The notes under the pieces are model-generated. The model saw nothing but the letters and a program-made list of their open reading frames with translations, had not been told where the DNA came from and did not search any database. From Marinilabiliaceae bacterium UBA5213 (GTDB taxonomy: Bacteria; Bacteroidota; Bacteroidia; Bacteroidales; Marinilabiliaceae): a stretch of 8,563 nucleotides of DNA. Shown in pieces: positions 1 through 6,670 of the stretch (position 1 is the stretch's first letter; every line of letters starts with the position of its first letter). The stretch lies in NCBI GenBank assembly GCA_002412555.1, contig DHVH01000159.1, positions 10,031 to 18,593 on the forward strand, in the 5' to 3' direction. The position numbers and the translations under genes are program-made.

Positions 1-918
1 GCTATAAAACAAGCCGTAATTTCCCGGTAGGGTTTCAACCTGCCCTTTAAAATGAAAATTGTTAACCTCACTGTTGAGCCATCCCCAGGATTCTTCAGGA
101 TCTTTCCCCCAGTCGTCACCCGCAGGCCATTCCCCCTTTTTCAAGGCTTCTTCCTGCGGATCGAGTCCGTATTTTAGAAATGAGCCCTTTACACCGTGCA
201 GCATGTAACTGGGTGTCTCTTCCCGCACCAGATAGCCGGCCTTTAAGGTAACCGACAGGCCGTCATAAATCAATCGCAAGTCAAAATAATCATCCACCTT
301 TGAGCCATCTCTCAGGGCCAGCAGTCGGGCATTCACCCCTTGGGGCATTCCAAACAGCACCAAAGCTGCATCAATCAGATGGGCACCCAAATTGTGCAGT
401 ATGCCGGTGCCCCGCTGGTGTTCTTCCTTCCATGATTCCTGTATATAGGTACGGTATCGGTTATAACGGGCCTCGAATTCGACCAAACGGCCCAGCATGT
501 TTTCTTTCAAGACCTTTTGAACCGTTAAGAAACTGTTGTCCCAACGCCGGTTATGAAAGACGGTCAAGGTAAGATTCTTTGCTTTGGCCAAGGCTATGAG
601 CTCCTCCCCTTGCTTCACCGACTGCACAAAAGGTTTCTCAACCACCACATGTTTGCCAGCCTCCAGTGCCGCTTTAGCTTGCGCATAATGCAAATCATCA
701 GGTGTATTGACAATGACCAATTCAATTTCAGCATCATTGATGAGTTCATCGAAAGTCCGCACGATTGAGGCTTCAGGAAATATTTCCAATGCAGTTTCTG
801 AGCTGCGTTGCATTACTTTAACCACATCAAATCTGCCATAGGCTTTCAGCAGGGGTGCATGAAACACCTTGCCACTCATTCCGTACGACACTAAGGCCGT
901 TTTTATTGCTTGTCCCAT
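1..918 (-). CDS. Gfo/Idh/MocA-family NAD(P)-dependent oxidoreductase, IolW/YdgJ-like (C-terminus off window)
   Basis: Translating the minus strand from the ATG at 918 gives 306 uninterrupted codons running off the left edge. An N-terminal Rossmann fold (about residues 5-120) carries SYGMSG at 11-16, a variant of the GxGxxG dinucleotide motif, and the hallmark EKP at 94-96, whose lysine is catalytic in the family. The segment FHNRRWDNSFLT (121-132) and the later DDWG (268-271) closely resemble, from memory, Bacillus subtilis IolW (scyllo-inositol 2-dehydrogenase, NADP+) and E. coli YdgJ. The alpha/beta C-terminal domain begins near 125. His180 in GAHLID is the expected catalytic histidine, but the partner Asp is Asn176. 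About 40 residues should be missing, judged from the roughly 350-residue family length. The subfamily is well supported. The substrate is uncertain: a polyol or sugar is likely, and no inositol-catabolism genes are visible nearby. It is divergent from rarA. Confidence 0.9.
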   Translation of the reverse strand, partial: MGQAIKTALVSYGMSGKVFHAPLLKAYGRFDVVKVMQRSSETALEIFPEASIVRTFDELINDAEIELVIVNTPDDLHYAQAKAALEAGKHVVVEKPFVQSVKQGEELIALAKAKNLTLTVFHNRRWDNSFLTVQKVLKENMLGRLVEFEARYNRYRTYIQESWKEEHQRGTGILHNLGAHLIDAALVLFGMPQGVNARLLALRDGSKVDDYFDLRLIYDGLSVTLKAGYLVREETPSYMLHGVKGSFLKYGLDPQEEALKKGEWPAGDDWGKDPEESWGWLNSEVNNFHFKGQVETLPGNYGLFYS

Positions 919-945
919 TATTAAATTTTTACCCTGCTAAATTAC

Positions 946-953
946 CAAAAATA
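946..953 (-). promoter_or_regulatory. Candidate Bacteroidota -7 promoter box for the oxidoreductase
   Basis: On the minus strand this reads TATTTTTG, an exact match to the Bacteroidota primary-sigma -7 consensus TAnnTTTG. It ends 27 bases before the ATG at 918, which would leave a leader of about 20 bases. I see no convincing TTG/TTTG -33 element at the usual 17-23 base spacing, and short AT-rich matches arise by chance in such regions. Confidence 0.35.
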
Positions 954-1020
954 TACCAAACCGGCCGCTTTTTGTCCGTCCTCTTGCCATCTCAATCATG
1001 TTTCCTAATTCAAAAAAAGT

Positions 1021-1028
1021 TAACTTTG
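1021..1028 (+). promoter_or_regulatory. Candidate Bacteroidota -7 promoter box for rarA-kdsA
   Basis: TAACTTTG matches the TAnnTTTG consensus exactly and ends 22 bases before the rarA ATG, so a transcript would carry a leader of roughly 15 bases. A degenerate -33 element (TTTC at 1001-1004 instead of TTTG) lies 16 bases upstream. The position between two divergent genes supports a promoter here. The assignment rests on motif and spacing only. Confidence 0.4.
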
Positions 1029-1050
1029 TCTTGCAAAAACAGCCAATAAT

Positions 1051-2328
1051 ATGAGTAGTTATCCCCCTCTTGCAGAACGCATGCGTCCTAAGTCTCTCAG
1101 CGACTACATTGGCCAGAAACACCTGGTTGGTGAAGGGGCTGTATTGCGCAAAATGCTGGAGTCGGGCAAAATATCTTCCATCTTGTTATGGGGCCCTCCG
1201 GGAGTGGGCAAAACTACCTTGGCAAAGATCATTGCCCATCAGTTGGAAAGACCATTTTATGTCCTCTCCGCTATCTCATCAGGTGTAAAGGATGTACGTG
1301 AGGCCATTGAAAAAGCCCGCAACGCGCGCTTTTTCAACAGCGCATCTCCCATCTTATTCATTGATGAGATTCATCGCTTTAGTAAATCGCAACAGGACAG
1401 CCTATTGGGAGCTGTGGAAGAAGGCGTGGTTACCCTAATCGGAGCAACTACAGAAAATCCGTCGTTTGAAGTTATTTCGCCCTTGCTATCGCGGTGCCAG
1501 GTCTACGTCTTAAAATCCCTTGAAAACGAGGATTTGATGGATTTGTACCACCTCATTCTGAAGAATGATGTGGTGCTCAAAAACCGTACTTTTCATCTGA
1601 AGGAAGACGATGCGCTGATGCGATTTTCGGGCGGCGACGCCCGAAAATTCCTCAACATCATAGAATTGGTTACTAATTCATTTAGCGATGATGAGGAAAT
1701 TGTCATCACCAATGAAAAAGTGACGGACTTGTTACAACAAAATCCTGCCCAATACGATAAGAATGGCGAAATGCATTACGACATCATTTCGGCCTTTATC
1801 AAATCCATTCGTGGCAGTGATCCGGATGCAGCGGTCTATTGGCTGGCCCGCATGGTGGAGGGTGGTGAAGATCCCAAATTTATTGCGCGGCGACTGCTCA
1901 TCTCAGCGGCAGAAGATGTTGGACTGGCCAACCCCAACGCTCTATTGCTGGCTACCTCTGCTTTTGAGGCTATCAAGATGGTTGGCTGGCCTGAGTCCCG
2001 CATAATATTGAGTGAAGTCACCGTTTATTTAGCCACCTGCCCCAAAAGCAATTCGGCCTACATGGCCATTAATCAGGCACAGGCTCTGGTGCGCGAAACA
2101 GGTAATCTGCCGGTACCCTTGCATTTACGAAATGCACCTACCAAACTGATGAAGGAATTGGATTATGGAAAGGCTTATAAGTATTCGCACGATTTCCCCA
2201 ATAATTTTGCCGAGCAGGAATTTCTTCCTGAAAAATTGAGCAAAAAACAACTCTGGGCCCCACAAAACAATCCTCAGGAAGCCAAACTCAAGGAGCGAAT
2301 GGAATTCTTATGGAAAAAGAAATACTAA
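1051..2328 (+). CDS. rarA: Replication-associated recombination protein A (RarA/MgsA), AAA+ ATPase
   Basis: This 425-residue protein matches the RarA/MgsA/WRNIP1 family along its full length. These homotetrameric ATPases act at stalled replication forks and single-stranded DNA gaps in the cytoplasm. Visible motifs, in order, are Walker A GPPGVGKTT (48-56), the family signature SGVKDVREAIEKAR (77-90), Walker B ILFIDEIHRF (101-110), sensor 1 GATTENPSFE (131-140), the arginine finger in SRC (Arg148) and sensor 2 GGDARK (194-199). The C-terminal oligomerisation region starts near 240, with SIRGSDPDAAVYWLARM at 252-268 and HLRNAPTKLMKE at 358-369. The ATG at 1051 is preferred over the in-frame ATG at 1081, because PLAERMRP at the start aligns with the E. 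coli N-terminal PLAARMRP. No strong Shine-Dalgarno sequence is present. kdsA follows after 13 bases, so the two are probably co-transcribed. Confidence 0.97.
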   Translation: MSSYPPLAERMRPKSLSDYIGQKHLVGEGAVLRKMLESGKISSILLWGPPGVGKTTLAKIIAHQLERPFYVLSAISSGVKDVREAIEKARNARFFNSASPILFIDEIHRFSKSQQDSLLGAVEEGVVTLIGATTENPSFEVISPLLSRCQVYVLKSLENEDLMDLYHLILKNDVVLKNRTFHLKEDDALMRFSGGDARKFLNIIELVTNSFSDDEEIVITNEKVTDLLQQNPAQYDKNGEMHYDIISAFIKSIRGSDPDAAVYWLARMVEGGEDPKFIARRLLISAAEDVGLANPNALLLATSAFEAIKMVGWPESRIILSEVTVYLATCPKSNSAYMAINQAQALVRETGNLPVPLHLRNAPTKLMKELDYGKAYKYSHDFPNNFAEQEFLPEKLSKKQLWAPQNNPQEAKLKERMEFLWKKKY

Positions 2329-2341
2329 CTAATAGAGACTA

Positions 2342-3163
2342 ATGATAAGCAGCATTCCAAAAATTAAGCATGCCAATAGCGGGCAGTTTTTCTTGCTGGC
2401 TGGCCCCTGCGCCATTGAAGGCGAGGATATGGCTCTGCGCATTGCCGAAGAAATTCTGAGGGTAACCGACCGTCTAGAAATCCCTTTTATATTCAAAGGG
2501 TCTTACCGCAAAGCCAATCGCTCTCGCATTGACTCCTTTGCGGGTATAGGGGACGAAAAGGCTTTAAAGATATTGCGTAAAGTAAGCGAAACCTTTGATG
2601 TGCCCACTGTGACAGACATACATGCAGCCAATGAAGCAGCCATGGCTGCTGAATACGTGGATGTATTGCAGATACCTGCTTTTCTGTGCCGGCAGACAGA
2701 CTTGTTAATCGCAGCAGCCGAAACGGGAAAAGTCGTCAATATCAAAAAAGGTCAGTTCCTGGCACCCGAAGCCATGCAATTTGCCGTCAACAAGGTACGC
2801 GATGCAGGTAACGCAAAGGTGATGATCACCGATCGGGGAACCATGTTTGGCTATCAGGATCTGATAGTGGACTACAGGGGTATTCCCGCCATGCAGGCCT
2901 TTGATGCGCCCGTGGTATTGGACATCACCCATTCCTTGCAACAGCCCAACCAATCGTCGGGCGTTACAGGTGGTAAGCCTCAGCTCATAGAGACCGTAGC
3001 GCGGGCCGGAGTAGCTGTAGGGGTAGATGGTTTCTTCCTTGAAACCCATCACGATCCGGCCAGTGCCAAATCGGCCGGCGCCAATATGCTGCGCCTCGAT
3101 TTACTGGAAGGTTTGCTTACCCGACTAGCTGCCATAAGAACCACCATTAACAGTTTGAAATAA
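2342..3163 (+). CDS. kdsA: 3-deoxy-8-phosphooctulonate synthase (Kdo-8-phosphate synthase)
   Basis: KdsA condenses phosphoenolpyruvate with arabinose 5-phosphate to give Kdo-8-phosphate, the precursor of the Kdo sugar of the LPS inner core. The 273-residue length fits the TIM-barrel family (E. coli 284). Recognisable blocks are AGPCAIEG (20-27), KGSYRKANRSRIDSFAGIG (52-70), QIPAFLCRQTDLL (110-122), NIKKGQFLAPEAM (133-145), TDRGTMFGY (163-171), DITHSLQQPNQSSG (194-207) and FLETHHDP (232-239). Cys23 stands where E. coli has Asn26, which places the enzyme in the metal-dependent class. His197 and Glu234 are further expected metal ligands. The fourth, an Asp, is Ala245 here, in KSAGAN, which is odd. 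The gene starts 13 bases after rarA on the same strand and ends just before a strong terminator, so the two probably form one operon. Confidence 0.96.
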   Translation: MISSIPKIKHANSGQFFLLAGPCAIEGEDMALRIAEEILRVTDRLEIPFIFKGSYRKANRSRIDSFAGIGDEKALKILRKVSETFDVPTVTDIHAANEAAMAAEYVDVLQIPAFLCRQTDLLIAAAETGKVVNIKKGQFLAPEAMQFAVNKVRDAGNAKVMITDRGTMFGYQDLIVDYRGIPAMQAFDAPVVLDITHSLQQPNQSSGVTGGKPQLIETVARAGVAVGVDGFFLETHHDPASAKSAGANMLRLDLLEGLLTRLAAIRTTINSLK

Positions 3164-3166
3164 AAA

Positions 3167-3203
3167 AAACCGGAACGGGGCGTTGGACGTCCCGTTCCGG
3201 TTT
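3167..3203. terminator. Bidirectional intrinsic terminator between convergent kdsA and M48 peptidase genes
   Basis: A perfect 13-bp inverted repeat (3167-3179 with 3191-3203, AAACCGGAACGGG and its complement) extends inward by two more pairs and a G-T wobble to a 5-base loop, TTGGA (3183-3187). On the plus strand the stem ends in TTT and is followed by CTTGTTT. On the minus strand the run of eight A's at 3162-3169 becomes a U-tract. It lies 3 bases after the kdsA stop and 25 bases past the stop of the minus-strand peptidase gene, which is right for terminating both. Confidence 0.92.
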
Positions 3204-3228
3204 CTTGTTTATGTGATCAATTGGTCCT

Positions 3229-4050
3229 TTAAGGCCTGTAATACTTCATCGCTTCAGGCAAAGCTTTCTGCAAATTTCTTACGCGGGCATCGCTGCTTGG
3301 ATGCGTACTTAAAAATGGGATGGGATTACCTCCTCCACTTTTCTCGGCCATTCTTCCCCAAAAAGCAACTGCGGCTGTAGGATCATAACCGGCCATGGCC
3401 ATAAATATCAATCCCAAACGGTCGGCCTCCGTTTCATGGGTGCGGGAGTAGGGTAAAATTAGTCCTACCTGCGTAGCCACCCCAAAGGCAGTCATATACA
3501 GGTTTTGTGTTTCTGCCGGCTTTTCTGCCAGAACAACGCTGAGAGCCGTAGCGCCTAACTGCGCTCCCATCTGCTGACTCATGCGTTCACTTCCGTGCTT
3601 GGCTACGGCATGGGCAATTTCATGTCCCATAACAACCGCAATGCCATGCTCATCTTGCGTAATGGGCAAAATACCTTCATAAAACACTACTTTTCCTCCG
3701 GGCATACACCAGGCATTGGGTGTGTCATCGGCCACCAGGTTAAATTCCCACTGAAAATTGGATAGCTGATCCTGAAGTCCATGCTCGGCAAAATAGCGCT
3801 CCACAGCAGAGGAAATATTGGCACCGACTTTTTTGACCAATGCCGTTTGCGCTTTGTTTTTCGATAAGGGGTTTTCTTTTAAAAACGCATCGTACTGGCT
3901 AAAGCTCATGGCCATTATTTCAGACTCGGGCACCATACTCAATTGTCTTCTGCCGGTAATGGGCACCACAGAGCATGCCCAAACCAAGGTGGAAAGTGTT
4001 ATTGCCATCAGCAATATTACACTTAGTTTATTTGTCTTAATTTTTTTCAT
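3229..4050 (-). CDS. M48-family zinc metallopeptidase, probable periplasmic lipoprotein
   Basis: The 273-residue protein carries the zinc-protease motif HEIAH at 143-147. The third zinc ligand, Glu206, lies in SRTHETEADRLG (202-213), the ExxxD arrangement typical of peptidase family M48 (LoiP/BepA/Oma1-like). STHPSSDARVRNL (248-260) is the usual C-terminal conserved block of this subgroup. The N-terminus has lysines (2-8), a hydrophobic stretch (about 9-25) and Cys26 followed by VPITGRRQL (29-37), which suggests a lipoprotein signal peptide. The VWAC lipobox is not ideal because of Trp at -2. There is no acidic run after the cysteine of the kind that sends Bacteroidota lipoproteins to the cell surface, so a periplasm-facing location is inferred. 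Relatives degrade misfolded or misassembled envelope proteins. The gene appears monocistronic. It is divergent from the transporter gene and convergent with kdsA. The physiological substrate is unknown. Confidence 0.93.
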   Translation of the reverse strand: MKKIKTNKLSVILLMAITLSTLVWACSVVPITGRRQLSMVPESEIMAMSFSQYDAFLKENPLSKNKAQTALVKKVGANISSAVERYFAEHGLQDQLSNFQWEFNLVADDTPNAWCMPGGKVVFYEGILPITQDEHGIAVVMGHEIAHAVAKHGSERMSQQMGAQLGATALSVVLAEKPAETQNLYMTAFGVATQVGLILPYSRTHETEADRLGLIFMAMAGYDPTAAVAFWGRMAEKSGGGNPIPFLSTHPSSDARVRNLQKALPEAMKYYRP

Positions 4051-4235
4051 CTTTGCTTAATTTGTTTATTTCAATTATCAAATGCTTGTGCAATTTCCAT
4101 TCCATGCATCTAATTAACATTTCTGTTTACATCAGAACAGAGCTAATTTAGTGAATATTTAGCATCATTGCCCGGTTTTATCCTATAAGGTTAAAGAATA
4201 TTTTCGCATTTTTGCCAAAAATCACAAACCACCTC

Positions 4236-5111
4236 ATGAAAGCCTATACAAAAGATCTGCTTCACCTCCATGTTATTGTATTTATCTATGGTTTTACAGC
4301 AATTTTGGGGCGTCTGATTAGTCTGGATGCCACTCAATTGGTTTGGTACAGAATGCTGATTGCCTTTGTTGCTTTAGGAGCAATGCTGTTCTTCTATCGA
4401 ACCCCCGCTCAATTACCACTAAAATCCATCCTAAAACTCATTGGTGTTGGATTTATTGTGGCTCTGCACTGGGTGACCTTTTTTCATGCCATCAAAATAT
4501 CTACCATCTCAGTAGCCTTGGGCTGTTTGGCTACCACCACTTTATTCACCAGTTTTTTGGAACCTGCCATCATCAAACGAGCGTTTTCCAAACTTGAAGT
4601 TGTAATAGGGTTCATCATCATCATAGGCTTGTACATCATTTTTCAGTTTGAGCCCGATCATCTGGCTGGTATCTTAACCGGCATTGTATCGGCCTTTCTG
4701 GCTGCGCTTTTCACGGTTTTGAATAAGCGTTTCATTCGTGTTTACCATCCCACCACCATTAGCTTTTATGAAATGGGCGGGGGATTCATTGCTGTTACGC
4801 TCTTTCTATGGTTCAATAATAATTCTTCATCCGGATTGGCCACTCCTTCGAACTGGGACTGGTTTTATTTATTGTTACTGGGTATTGTTTGCACCGCCTA
4901 TGCCTATATGGCCAGTGTAAAGGTGATGCAAACATTATCAGCCTATACGGTGGTCCTAACCATTAACCTGGAACCGGTTTATGGCATATTGATGGCTTTT
5001 TTATTTTTTGGCGAATCGGAACGAATGTCGGCAGGTTTTTACGCAGGTACCCTTATTATTTTGGGTGCTGTGCTGTTGTTTCCTGTATTACGAGGAAAAA
5101 AAAGATCCTAG
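4236..5111 (+). CDS. EamA/DMT-superfamily inner-membrane transporter
   Basis: The 291-residue protein is strongly hydrophobic, with about ten membrane segments arranged as two EamA repeats (roughly 8-137 and 143-285), the standard layout of the drug/metabolite transporter superfamily. Typical marks are ALHWVTFFHAIKISTISVA (76-94) in the first repeat and NLEPVYGILMAFLFFGE (244-260) in the second. The tail, RGKKRS, is positively charged. I chose the ATG at 4236. A TTG at 4212 is also in frame and would add eight residues, but it lies in a TTTTTG stretch that looks more like promoter sequence, and the extension adds no recognisable domain. Members export or import amino acids, nucleosides or other small metabolites. 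The sequence does not reveal the substrate, and the neighbours do not help. The gene appears to be a single transcription unit. Confidence 0.92.
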   Translation: MKAYTKDLLHLHVIVFIYGFTAILGRLISLDATQLVWYRMLIAFVALGAMLFFYRTPAQLPLKSILKLIGVGFIVALHWVTFFHAIKISTISVALGCLATTTLFTSFLEPAIIKRAFSKLEVVIGFIIIIGLYIIFQFEPDHLAGILTGIVSAFLAALFTVLNKRFIRVYHPTTISFYEMGGGFIAVTLFLWFNNNSSSGLATPSNWDWFYLLLLGIVCTAYAYMASVKVMQTLSAYTVVLTINLEPVYGILMAFLFFGESERMSAGFYAGTLIILGAVLLFPVLRGKKRS

Positions 5112-5243
5112 TCTTTCAAAAAACGCTAAGTACTTCGTTACGCTTTTCAGAAAATTACTCTTTTACACTGATTGAATTCCATTTTTTCTGACTTCGCAAG
5201 CCTTGACTACGACGTTTTTTAAAAGACTCTTTTTTATTATCTA

Positions 5244-6413
5244 TTACATTTTTCTGGCGTCAATAATGCGTTGCATGGCTTCGGCGATGACGGAACGTGG
5301 ACTGGCCAAATTCATGCGCATAAAGCCGCGGCCCTCGCGCCCAAAGGTATTGCCATCATTCAATCCCAATCCCGCCTTCTGAGCCATAAAGCGCTTCAAT
5401 TCGCTTTGGTTCATGCCCCAGGCCCTGAAATCCATCCATAAAAGATAGGTGGCTTCCAATCGGGGTACTTTCACTTCTGGCAAGTATTTTTCAAGATATT
5501 CCAATACCAAATTATAATTGTCTTCTAAATAGGTTTTGAGCTCCTCCAGCCAAGCTTCAGACTCATTATAAGCGGCCTCTAAAGCCAGGGCACCAAAGGT
5601 GTTGCCCATGTGTAAGTGGTACCCCAACACCTGTCCCCGCATGGCTTTAAGCAGTTCTGAATTCGAAGCGATCATATACGAAGTGCTTAAACCGGCCAGA
5701 TTAAATGTTTTACTAGGCGCCATACAAGTGACGGTAATATCTGCAATTTGAGGCGATAGGGTGGCCAAAGGTCGGTGCTGATGTCCAAATAACACCAAAT
5801 CAGCATGTATCTCATCTGAAATGATTATCACCTTGTTGCGGATGCAGATATCACCCATTATTTTCAACTCCTCCGGTGTCCAAACCCTTCCAACGGGATT
5901 ATGCGGGTGGCACAATAAGAATAGTTTATTTTCGGGCTTAGAACAGACCTCTTCAAAATGGTCAAAATCGATCACGAAGCCATCCTCCGTCTCCTTGAGG
6001 GGATTTTCGACCACTTCGCGGTTAAAATCCCTTACCACCCCAAAAAAGGGTGGATAAACCGGCGGCTGAATAATAACCCCTTCTCCCGGTTGGGTGAAAG
6101 CCTGAACGGCTAAACCTAAATTGGGCACCACGCCAGGCGAAAATTCGATCCATGATGGATCCACTTCCCAGTCGAATCGCCTTTTCAACCAGCCCATAAT
6201 GGATTTAAAAAAGGCATCAGGCCGGTTGGTATAACCCAGAATGGGATGTTCCATTCTTTTGCTTAATGCTTCGCTGACTGCAGGAGGTGCAGCAAAATCC
6301 ATATCGGCCACCCATAATGGAATCACATCATCTTTGCCAAACAAGCGTTCTCTGTATTCCAGTTTTATAGCTCGCGTACCTTCTCTGTTGATTATTTCGT
6401 CGAATTGAGACAT
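5244..6413 (-). CDS. MalY/PatB-family PLP-dependent C-S lyase / aminotransferase
   Basis: This is a fold-type I PLP enzyme of 389 residues, the usual length for MalY/PatB proteins (cystathionine or cysteine-conjugate beta-lyases, related to class I/II aminotransferases). Visible marks include the N-terminal family block IPLWVADMDF (31-40), GYTNRPD (60-66), the PLP-contacting HNPVGR (171-176), SDEIHAD (199-205) with the cofactor-binding Asp200, and the Schiff-base lysine Lys235 in APSKTFNLAGL (232-242). Arg366 in FMRMNLA is the expected substrate carboxylate-binding arginine. The likely reaction is cleavage of L-cystathionine or similar beta-substituted cysteines to pyruvate, ammonia and a thiol. 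True aminotransferase activity cannot be excluded from sequence. The ATG at 6413 fits the family N-terminus. The gene stands alone, facing the convergent transporter gene across an AT-rich gap (5112-5243) with no clear GC-rich terminator. Confidence 0.93.
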   Translation of the reverse strand: MSQFDEIINREGTRAIKLEYRERLFGKDDVIPLWVADMDFAAPPAVSEALSKRMEHPILGYTNRPDAFFKSIMGWLKRRFDWEVDPSWIEFSPGVVPNLGLAVQAFTQPGEGVIIQPPVYPPFFGVVRDFNREVVENPLKETEDGFVIDFDHFEEVCSKPENKLFLLCHPHNPVGRVWTPEELKIMGDICIRNKVIIISDEIHADLVLFGHQHRPLATLSPQIADITVTCMAPSKTFNLAGLSTSYMIASNSELLKAMRGQVLGYHLHMGNTFGALALEAAYNESEAWLEELKTYLEDNYNLVLEYLEKYLPEVKVPRLEATYLLWMDFRAWGMNQSELKRFMAQKAGLGLNDGNTFGREGRGFMRMNLASPRSVIAEAMQRIIDARKM

Positions 6414-6610
6414 TGAATTATTTTTGAAAGTAGTTACTGACTAAATTTTAATCGAATTCTAAAAATAAAGAAAAATATCAAAGCTTTACAGGATTATTTG
6501 CAATTAATTCCTGCGTTCCAAAAGGCATTTACAATCGGTACAAGATTTTTGGTGCTTTTAAAATAGTTTTAATCCACTGATAACCATTTGCTAATAATTG
6601 TGCTGTTTCA

Positions 6611-6649
6611 AAAACAACAAAGCCCTGTGGACTTCATTTCACAGGGCTT
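6611..6649 (-). terminator. Intrinsic terminator of the gmd-fcl operon
   Basis: A perfect 10-bp inverted repeat, AAGCCCTGTG at 6620-6629 with its complement at 6640-6649, encloses a 10-base loop. Read on the minus strand, the stem is followed by a T-rich tract (TTGTTGTTTTTG, from 6619 downward). The hairpin begins 21 bases beyond the fcl stop codon. The rest of the gap up to 6413 is AT-rich, and I see no gene or clear repeat in it. It would hold the promoter of the PLP enzyme gene. Confidence 0.88.
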
Positions 6650-6670
6650 ATTGTGTGTTAATAATAATGC

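Noticed and set aside
300..768. Plus-strand open frames in the left part of the window.
   Set aside because: They lie opposite a continuous Gfo/Idh/MocA coding frame with recognisable motifs, and their translations show no family features.
2705..3052. A 115-codon minus-strand open frame inside kdsA.
   Set aside because: It is antisense to a well-conserved enzyme and its translation has no recognisable motif.
4121..4140. Short dyads (TTCTG/CAGAA and CTGTT/AACAG) in the divergent peptidase-transporter intergenic region, possibly an operator.
   Set aside because: The arms are only 5 bases, overlap each other and have no known regulator signature. Chance is the simpler explanation.
5115..5160. 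Partial inverted repeat with A and T runs (AAAACGCTAA ... TTACGCTTTT) after the transporter gene, a possible bidirectional terminator.
   Set aside because: The stem is AT-rich and broken by a 3x3 internal mismatch or bulge, so it is far weaker than the two clear terminators in this window. Similar pairings arise easily in such sequence.
5112..5243. Possible small gene or RNA in the gap between the transporter and PLP enzyme genes.
   Set aside because: The gap is AT-rich, has no open frame with a credible start, and shows no compact GC stem other than weak pairings.
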